Of a stretch of DNA of 19,168 nt, positions 14,398 through 19,168 are shown one piece after another. Position 1 is the first letter of the stretch. The number at the start of each line of letters is the position of its first letter. Origin of the DNA: DAOUCV01 sp034432095 (GTDB lineage: Bacteria; Chloroflexota; Dehalococcoidia; Dehalococcoidales; UBA2162); contig DAOUCV010000078.1 of the NCBI GenBank assembly GCA_034432095.1, positions 1 through 19,168 on the forward strand, given 5' to 3'. Position numbers and translations under genes: made by a program. The notes below the pieces were generated by a model, which saw only the letters and a program-made list of their open reading frames with translations, was not told the origin of the DNA and did not search any database.

Positions 14398-15483
14398 GTG
14401 AAACACACTATCACCCTGATACCTGGCGATGGTGTTGGGCCGGAGGTTATCGAAGCCACCAGGCGGGTTCTTGAGGCTACTGGCGTGAAATTCCAGTGGG
14501 AGGTGATTAACGCTGGTGCCAGCACCCTAGAGAAAGAAGGCAGTCTCCTGCCGGAGCACCTTCTTGAGTCAATCAGAAAAAACAAAGTAGCCCTCAAAGG
14601 ACCAACCACCACCCCAGTGGGCAAGGGCTTTAGGAGTGTGAATGTAGCTCTGCGAAAGGCGCTAGACCTCTATGTCTGTCTTCGTCCGTGCCGGAGCTAT
14701 AAAGGTGTGCCTTCGAGATACGAAAACATAGATATCGTGGTTATCAGGGAAAACACAGAGGACCTTTATGCTGGCATTGAGTTCGCCAGGGATAAACCAG
14801 AGACAGGAAAATTGCTTTCCCTCATCAGACAGAATTCCGAGGAAAAAGTGCCCGAGGACTGCGGCGTCTCTATCAAGTTAATCTCCGAGACGGGAACCAG
14901 GAGAATTGCCCGGTTTGCTTTTGAATATGCCCGGTCTAACCAGAGAAAAAAAGTAACCGCTGTCCATAAAGCAAACATTATGAAGTTTTCCGACGGTCTC
15001 TTCCTTGAAGTCGTCCGTGAAGTGGCCAAGTCCTATCCTGATATTGAATTTGAAGACAGGCTCATTGACAGCCTGTGTGCCCAACTTGTTCAGCAGCCGC
15101 ACCGGTTCGATGTGCTTTTACTGCCGAACCTCTACGGAGATATTGTCTCAGACCTATGTGCCGGGCTCGTTGGCGGCCTGGGAGTAGCGCCGGGAGCGAA
15201 TATTGGAGATGGGCTAGCCGTTTTCGAACCCACACACGGCAGCGCTCCCAAATATACCGGTTTGAACAAGGTGAACCCGCTGGCAACCATCCTCTCCGGC
15301 ATCATGATGCTCCGCTACATTAACGAAAGGGAATCGGCAGGCAGGCTAGAGGCAGCCGTAGCTGCAGTCCTCGCCGAAGGCAAATCCGTCACCTATGACT
15401 TAAAGCCAGCCCGAAATGACACCACAGCTGTGGGAACCTCAGAGATGGCTGACGCCATAATTGCCAGATTGCAGATAGATTAG
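14398..15483 (+). CDS. icd: Isocitrate dehydrogenase, NADP-type signature
   Basis: Oxidatively decarboxylates isocitrate to 2-oxoglutarate. The 361-residue protein has the isocitrate-binding RSVNVALR (79-86), with Ser80 matching the regulatory Ser113 of the E. coli enzyme, ENTEDLYAGIE (118-128), Lys191, and the metal aspartates Asp224, Asp248 and Asp252. This S-x-N-x-x-L-R pattern separates it from isopropylmalate dehydrogenase. In the cofactor site, HGSAPKYTGLNKVNP holds Lys285, Tyr286 and Val292, and Tyr333 follows, matching four of the five NADP determinants of E. coli IDH; the fifth (Arg395) is Pro337 here. NADP preference is therefore predicted but not certain. The GTG start has GGAGG 8 bases upstream. 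Its TAG overlaps the stop of the converging gene. Confidence 0.92.
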   Translation: MKHTITLIPGDGVGPEVIEATRRVLEATGVKFQWEVINAGASTLEKEGSLLPEHLLESIRKNKVALKGPTTTPVGKGFRSVNVALRKALDLYVCLRPCRSYKGVPSRYENIDIVVIRENTEDLYAGIEFARDKPETGKLLSLIRQNSEEKVPEDCGVSIKLISETGTRRIARFAFEYARSNQRKKVTAVHKANIMKFSDGLFLEVVREVAKSYPDIEFEDRLIDSLCAQLVQQPHRFDVLLLPNLYGDIVSDLCAGLVGGLGVAPGANIGDGLAVFEPTHGSAPKYTGLNKVNPLATILSGIMMLRYINERESAGRLEAAVAAVLAEGKSVTYDLKPARNDTTAVGTSEMADAIIARLQID

Positions 15484-16718
15484 CCCAGTGGTATCAGGGT
15501 AAGTAACTCCCGGGCAATATCCGGATACTGGGCGATAAAACGCAGCTCGTCAGCAACAAGAGGCTTCTGCGCCAGCACATTGGCGTATCTTACCAGTTCC
15601 AGTATCTCTTCAGCCTCTTTCTGGCTGGTGAAGTGTATTTCCATTTTACCCATAATGTGTCTGAAACCGGAAATCCCGCTATATTCGCCGGAAGCTATTT
15701 CCCTGCCAGTCTCCACCATCTCTGGCTCGCCCCGGCCTAATTCCTTGAAATCATAGAGCTCATAGGTTTGCGGGTCTTTTAACACCCCATCAGCGTGAAT
15801 ACCGGAGGCATGAGCAAAGGCATTAGCTCCCACTCCGGGCTGATTTATCGGGATGGGAACTCTGAAGGCATAGCTGGCATACTTACAAATCTTCCAGGCC
15901 TTTGATAGATGAATTGGCATACCAAACCTATACTTCTTAGCCAGCCCCTTGGACTTTTTGAGTGCCAGCACTACAGCCACGAGGTCGGCATTGCCGGCTC
16001 TCTCTCCGATGCCGTTGATAGTCGTGTTGATGTAGGCATCCTGCCCACCATCAATGACTCCCATTGCCCCGGCAACGGAGTTGGCAACAGCCATTCCCAG
16101 GTCGCCGTGACAGTGAAGCTCTATTGGCATTCCCACCTTCCGTGCCAGCACTTTACAGGCATCGTAGATAGTGAAAGGATTATCATAACCAAGGGTATCA
16201 CAATACCTGAACCTATCGGCACCGTGTTCCTTGGCTAAAGAGGCAAAACGAACCAGAAAATCGATATCCGTTCTTGAAGCATCCTCAGCATTTATGCCGA
16301 TACTTAAAGCACCATGTTCTCTAGCCGCATCTATAGCCTCTATCGCCATGGCCAATACATCTTCCTCACTCTTTGTACCCCGGAACTTGCCATTAATCAT
16401 CTGCTTGGAAGTAGAGATAGAAAGATTGAGGTGCTTGATTTCTGGCACTAATTCAAAGGCTTTTTCCACATCCTCGGTCGTCGCCCGAATCCATCCTCCC
16501 AGGCGGATAGGTTGCAGAACACCCATCTCCTGCAATTTAAGGTTCGCCCGAAGGTAATAGGACTCATGTCTGGTAGTCGGGAAGCCAAACTCGCTCTGGG
16601 AAACTCCCATTTCGTTCAAATATATGTTTATCATCGTCTTAGCCAGTTTGGATAGACCGAGCTTGGCGGTCTGAACCCCGTCACGGTTGGTCACATCAAT
16701 CAGATAAATCTTACCCAT
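15480..16718 (-). CDS. Homocitrate synthase-family enzyme, probable Re-citrate synthase
   Basis: A 412-residue HMGL-like TIM-barrel acyltransferase. Visible are Arg12-Asp13 in NRDGVQ, EDASRTD (145-151), the metal ligands His202 and His204 in HCHGDLG, the family signature NGIGERAGN (235-243) and the C-terminal lid residues HASGIH (303-308). The family includes isopropylmalate, homocitrate and citramalate synthases and the Re-specific citrate synthases of anaerobes; one was reported for Dehalococcoides as a homocitrate synthase-like protein. Context supports the citrate reaction: it converges on aconitase and isocitrate dehydrogenase genes and the window holds no nif genes. No LeuA-type regulatory domain is evident. 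AGGAAGGGG precedes the ATG by 8 bases. If homocitrate synthase, the neighbours would be harder to explain. Confidence 0.82.
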   Translation of the reverse strand: MGKIYLIDVTNRDGVQTAKLGLSKLAKTMINIYLNEMGVSQSEFGFPTTRHESYYLRANLKLQEMGVLQPIRLGGWIRATTEDVEKAFELVPEIKHLNLSISTSKQMINGKFRGTKSEEDVLAMAIEAIDAAREHGALSIGINAEDASRTDIDFLVRFASLAKEHGADRFRYCDTLGYDNPFTIYDACKVLARKVGMPIELHCHGDLGMAVANSVAGAMGVIDGGQDAYINTTINGIGERAGNADLVAVVLALKKSKGLAKKYRFGMPIHLSKAWKICKYASYAFRVPIPINQPGVGANAFAHASGIHADGVLKDPQTYELYDFKELGRGEPEMVETGREIASGEYSGISGFRHIMGKMEIHFTSQKEAEEILELVRYANVLAQKPLVADELRFIAQYPDIARELLTLIPLG

Positions 16719-16742
16719 CTTTTAAACCCCTTCCTCAATTTA

Positions 16743-16772
16743 ATGATATGTATTGGGGACTCCAACTGTCAA
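16743..16772 (-). promoter_or_regulatory. Candidate promoter for the Re-citrate synthase gene
   Basis: On the minus strand a perfect TTGACA (16772-16767), an 18-base spacer and TATCAT (16748-16743, 5/6), about 25 bases before the ATG. It stands back to back with the pyrF promoter. Confidence 0.55.
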
Positions 16773-16784
16773 GCTAATTAGGGC

Positions 16785-16813
16785 TTGACGCTGACCTTAG
16801 TGGCTGATATTAT
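16785..16813 (+). promoter_or_regulatory. Candidate promoter for pyrF-DUF951
   Basis: TTGACG (16785-16790, 5/6), a 17-base spacer and TATTAT (16808-16813, 5/6). The predicted start near 16820 gives a short leader that contains the AGGAG ribosome site at 16839-16843. Confidence 0.55.
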
Positions 16814-16848
16814 CAGATTACCCATATAAGTTTATGTCAGGAGTGGAG

Positions 16849-17670
16849 ATGAATTTCGTTGAAAAACTGACCCGCGCCGCTCGAAAAAACGGGAGCCTGC
16901 TCTGTGTCGGACTCGACCCTGACCCAAAGCTAATGCCTGACAGAGTAGGTGTTTTTGAATTCAACAGGGCAATTATTGAGACTACCCACGACCTGGTCTG
17001 TGCCTATAAACCCAACCTGGCTTTTTATGAAGCACTGGGGAACGAGGGACTTGATGCCCTGAAGAGAACGGTGAATTACATCCCCAAGGATATCCCGGTA
17101 ATAGCCGATGCCAAGCGTGGTGATATAGGCAATACCGCTAAAGCTTATGCCCGTGCCCTCTTTGAATACTTTGGCTTTGACGCTACTACCGTCAATCCCT
17201 ACCTCGGTTTTGATTCAATTGAGCCTTTCATTGAATATCATGATAAAGGAGTACTTATTTTGTGCCGAACCTCAAATGCCGGTGCTGTTGATTTTCAGTC
17301 TCTCCGCTGCGAGATTGAAAATGACCACCGCCCTCTATTTGAGGTGGTAGCCCTTAAAGCCGGTCAGTGGAACAAATCCGGCAATATCGGACTGGTTGTT
17401 GGTGCCACCTACCCCGAGGAATTAAGGTTGATTCGGCAGATTCAACCAGATATGCCTCTATTGATACCGGGCATTGGCGCCCAAGGAGGCGACCTGGCTT
17501 TAGCCGTCCGCTATGGGGTTGATGTTAGAGGAGAGAAAGCCATCATCAACTCGTCACGGCAGATAATATATGCCTCGCGTGAAAAAGATTTTGCCCGCTC
17601 AGCCCGGCAGGCTGCCTTAACACTGCGAGACCAGATTAACCAGCATTTATCCAGCCTGAGAGTATACTGA
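16849..17670 (+). CDS. pyrF: Orotidine 5'-phosphate decarboxylase, group II
   Basis: Converts OMP to UMP, the last step of de novo pyrimidine synthesis. The 273-residue protein has CVGLDPD (19-25), Lys54 in AYKPN, and the catalytic DAKRGDIGNTAKAYA (87-101) with Asp87, Lys89 and Asp92, followed by VNPYLGFDSIEPF. The length and this motif spacing mark the longer, PyrF group II form found in actinobacteria, Chloroflexi and others. ATG 16849 is chosen over ATG 16834 because AGGAG lies five bases before it; the earlier ATG would add five residues and has no ribosome site. The DUF951 gene begins one base after its stop. Confidence 0.94.
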   Translation: MNFVEKLTRAARKNGSLLCVGLDPDPKLMPDRVGVFEFNRAIIETTHDLVCAYKPNLAFYEALGNEGLDALKRTVNYIPKDIPVIADAKRGDIGNTAKAYARALFEYFGFDATTVNPYLGFDSIEPFIEYHDKGVLILCRTSNAGAVDFQSLRCEIENDHRPLFEVVALKAGQWNKSGNIGLVVGATYPEELRLIRQIQPDMPLLIPGIGAQGGDLALAVRYGVDVRGEKAIINSSRQIIYASREKDFARSARQAALTLRDQINQHLSSLRVY

Positions 17671-17671
17671 A

Positions 17672-17890
17672 ATGGTTTTAGAGATAAGGCTCGGTGATGT
17701 GGTCCGCCTGAAGAAAAAACACCCCTGCGGCAGTTATGAATGGCAGGTAGTCAGGCTTGGCGCTGATATCGGCATCAGATGTCTTAAATGTCGGCGTCGA
17801 GTTCTTCTCGACCGCCGTGTTTTTGAGCGCAGGGTCAAAGCTATTGTCTCCCCTTCATCCTCTTTACCAATGATACAAGACGGGTTATAA
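17672..17890 (+). CDS. DUF951 family small protein
   Basis: A 72-residue basic protein of the DUF951 family (COG4481), function unknown. The family pattern is clear: LGDVVRLKKKHPCGSYEW (7-24) followed by RLGADIGIRCLKC (28-40) and a basic tail. His17, Cys19, Cys37 and Cys40 could bind a metal, and the basic character suggests nucleic-acid or ribosome association, but neither is shown. It starts one base after pyrF and is surely cotranscribed with it. Its last codons overlap the promoter of the next gene. Confidence 0.85.
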   Translation: MVLEIRLGDVVRLKKKHPCGSYEWQVVRLGADIGIRCLKCRRRVLLDRRVFERRVKAIVSPSSSLPMIQDGL

Positions 17891-17891
17891 T
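17863..17891 (+). promoter_or_regulatory. Candidate promoter for the DRTGG-domain gene
   Basis: TTTACC (17863-17868, 4/6), a 17-base spacer and a perfect TATAAT (17886-17891), overlapping the end of the DUF951 gene. A start near 17898 leaves a leader of about 32 bases with GGAGG at 17919-17923. Confidence 0.55.
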
Positions 17892-17929
17892 AGTCTCACC
17901 GCCTGATTCTGCTTGAGTGGAGGTGTATA

Positions 17930-18958
17930 TTGGTCGCTTTATATGTAACATCTTTAAAAGAGGGCAGCGGGAAAACCGCCGTTTGTGCCGGTCTGGTTAA
18001 GCATCTGCTAGGTGACGGCAAGAAAGTGGGTTTCTTTAAACCGATTGTCACTGATGTCAAAATCCCACCGACAGAAGCTATTGATAGCGATGCTGTTTTT
18101 ATGAAGCGTGTTTTTGCCTTGAAGGAACCAATAAGCGACCTTTGTCCGGTTATTAGCGAGCATTCTGCCCTGACTGATAGAATCAGGGAAGCTTATGCTG
18201 TGGTTTCCAGCGGCAAAGATGTGGTCATTGTCGAAGGCGTATGGCGACAGAGACCAGCGGGCAAGTCAAATGAAGCTCCATACGAAATAGCAGCGGCGTT
18301 GAATGCCAAAGCTCTGGTTATCCAACCCTATTCTAAAGAGTGGCCAAAGGCGACAAATAGCTACAAGGATTTCGGGCAGTCGCTACTGGGGATAGTATTG
18401 AATAAGGTGCCAAAAAGCAGGCTGGAACAGGTACGTAGCGAGGCGTTGGCACAGCTTGATAAAGCAGGAATAAATATTCTGGGGGTGCTGCCTGAAGATA
18501 GGGTCCTTCTGGCGCTGACTATTGGTGAGCTGGCTGAAGGTATTCACGGGGAGATACTGCGTGGTACCGAGCAATCGGGAGAACTGGTGGAAAACCTTAT
18601 GCTGGGGGCAATGGCGGTTGACCCCGGGCCGGACTATTTTGGTCGCAAGAATAACAAAGCGGTAGTAGTCAGGAGCGAGCGGCCGGATATGCAGATGGCG
18701 GCGATGCAGACTTCGACCAGATGTATTGTCCTCAGTGGTGATACACCGCTAAAACCGGTCGTTCTTAATAGGGCCGAAGAGAAAAATGTCCCCATTATTT
18801 CAGTCAAAGATGATGTTACCACCATAGTGTCCAATATTGAGAATGCCCTAGATAGAACCAAATTCAACCATGAGAACAAGCTACCAAAGCTCGCTGAGAT
18901 TATGGAGCAGTACTTCTCTTTCCCGACGCTATATAAAGGACTGGGGTTAGCTGGGTAG
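17930..18958 (+). CDS. P-loop (BioD/CobQ-like) and DRTGG-domain protein
   Basis: A 342-residue protein with two parts. Residues 1-200 are a dethiobiotin synthetase-like P-loop domain with SLKEGSGKT (8-16) as Walker A and FFKPI (35-39). Residues about 220-330 match the DRTGG domain (VENLMLGAMAVDPGPDYF, then VVRSERPDMQMAAMQT and CIVLSGDTPLKP). The same pair forms the N-terminal regulatory part of long phosphotransacetylases, but the Pta catalytic domain is absent and no pta gene adjoins. A ligand-sensing or regulatory role is plausible; annotation as a cobyrinic acid amidotransferase would be misleading because no glutaminase domain is present. The TTG start is set by GGAGG six bases upstream. 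Its promoter has a perfect TATAAT box. Confidence 0.82.
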   Translation: MVALYVTSLKEGSGKTAVCAGLVKHLLGDGKKVGFFKPIVTDVKIPPTEAIDSDAVFMKRVFALKEPISDLCPVISEHSALTDRIREAYAVVSSGKDVVIVEGVWRQRPAGKSNEAPYEIAAALNAKALVIQPYSKEWPKATNSYKDFGQSLLGIVLNKVPKSRLEQVRSEALAQLDKAGINILGVLPEDRVLLALTIGELAEGIHGEILRGTEQSGELVENLMLGAMAVDPGPDYFGRKNNKAVVVRSERPDMQMAAMQTSTRCIVLSGDTPLKPVVLNRAEEKNVPIISVKDDVTTIVSNIENALDRTKFNHENKLPKLAEIMEQYFSFPTLYKGLGLAG

Positions 18959-18967
18959 GGAAAACTA

Positions 18968-19054
18968 AACCCTATCCCCTTAATCCCCTTCCCCTTGTAA
19001 AGGGGAAGGGGAATCAGTTATATGAGAGAGGCTTCGCCTGTCTTTGACACTCCA
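18968..19054. repeat. Intergenic repeat, copy B, after the DRTGG gene
   Basis: Shares ordered blocks with 9219-9340: ACCTATCCCC or CCTATCCCC, TTA, CCCCTTCCCCTT, AAGGGGA, then GAGGCTTCGCC and a TCTTTGAC-like end. It contains a perfect hairpin at 18984-19012 (13-bp arms, GTA loop). It lies directly between the DRTGG gene and the right flanking repeat. No gene is seen in it. Confidence 0.55.
18984..19012 (+). terminator. Perfect 13-bp hairpin after the DRTGG gene, possible terminator
   Basis: TCCCCTTCCCCTT (18984-18996) pairs exactly with AAGGGGAAGGGGA (19000-19012) around GTA, 25 bases after the stop. It is very stable but lacks a following T-run, so intrinsic termination is uncertain; transcript-end protection is an alternative. 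Confidence 0.4.
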
Positions 19055-19056
19055 TA

Positions 19057-19168
19057 TGTTAGGAATTTTTGAAAATTAGACTGTCTACAGCTATCTAATT
19101 TTTCAAAATTGGACTCTTGGGAACTCGTTTAGCGGATAGGTAACCGACTTTACCATCCGGTTCTCCCA
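19057..19168. mobile_element. Right copy of the 112-bp inverted flanking repeat
   Basis: Reverse complement of 4-115 with one mismatch (19071). It contains the same palindrome (19064-19110) and the same terminal reading frame on the minus strand. The two copies point the same element end inward, so the 19-kb segment appears to be bracketed by inverted copies of one mobile element. Confidence 0.75.
19095..19166 (-). CDS. Possible 3' end of a transposase gene entering from the right edge
   Basis: Mirror image of the frame at 3-77: open from the edge and ending at TAG (19097-19095). The encoded residues are identical to those of the left copy. It is assigned to a transposase only by position within the repeat. 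Confidence 0.25.
   Translation of the reverse strand, partial: GEPDGKVGYLSAKRVPKSPILKN

Noticed and set aside
12641..16718. Alpha-aminoadipate lysine pathway (homocitrate synthase, homoaconitase, homoisocitrate dehydrogenase)
   Set aside because: A complete-looking diaminopimelate decarboxylase is next door, and the dehydrogenase resembles isocitrate dehydrogenase.
1..19168. Linear plasmid or phage with terminal inverted repeats
   Set aside because: The interior is chromosomal housekeeping with no replication, partition, packaging or structural genes, and the repeats look like the cut end of a mobile element.
1..19168. Circular molecule
   Set aside because: The end sequences are inverted, not direct, so they do not indicate circular closure.
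1..19168. CRISPR arrays, tRNA or rRNA genes
   Set aside because: No regularly spaced direct repeats and no cloverleaf-like or ribosomal RNA sequence was recognised on either strand by eye.

Overview
The window reads as a chromosomal segment of an anaerobic bacterium, most likely a member of Dehalococcoidia or a close relative within Chloroflexota. That placement is an inference from gene content, not from a marker gene. The content is an archaeal-type bifunctional fructose-1,6-bisphosphate aldolase/phosphatase, a putative Re-type citrate synthase beside a two-subunit aconitase and an isocitrate dehydrogenase, a K+-dependent-type membrane pyrophosphatase, a ThiD2-ThiE fusion, a translin-family protein and a stand-alone P-loop/DRTGG protein. 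Bacterial housekeeping genes (holB, ricT, rnhB, yraN) rule out an archaeon. Coding density is high and no gap between genes exceeds 300 bases.

Layout. Positions 1-115 and 19057-19168 are inverted copies of one 112-bp sequence (one mismatch), probably the inner end of a mobile element lying outside both edges. Next come fbp and cobA (minus strand), then divergently an ArsB/NhaD-type permease and an MBL-fold hydrolase (plus strand) ending at a strong hairpin terminator. A long minus-strand cluster runs from lysA at 12530 down to hppA at 4055: lysA, holB, ricT, rnhB, yraN, thiD2-thiE, translin-like, hppA. It is broken by one intergenic repeat (about 9219-9340), which abuts an rnhB that has no ordinary start codon. 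Divergently from lysA run acnA-like, acnB-like and icd (plus strand), which meet the Re-citrate synthase candidate (minus strand) tail to tail. A back-to-back promoter region follows, then pyrF, a DUF951 gene and the DRTGG-domain gene (plus strand), a second copy of the intergenic repeat, and the right inverted repeat.

How the genes fit together. The citrate synthase, aconitase and isocitrate dehydrogenase candidates would carry acetyl-CoA and oxaloacetate to 2-oxoglutarate, the oxidative arm of an incomplete TCA cycle used for glutamate synthesis. The aldolase/phosphatase provides the irreversible step of gluconeogenesis. CobA provides adenosylated corrinoid, and the membrane pyrophosphatase recovers energy from biosynthetic pyrophosphate. 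The rest is lysine, thiamine and pyrimidine synthesis, replication and RNA metabolism.

I see no phage, CRISPR, toxin-antitoxin or defence system. The most unusual points are the inverted flanking repeats (one supplying the last codons and stop of fbp), the missing rnhB start codon, two genes that look leaderless, and the translin gene embedded between thiamine and pyrophosphatase genes.
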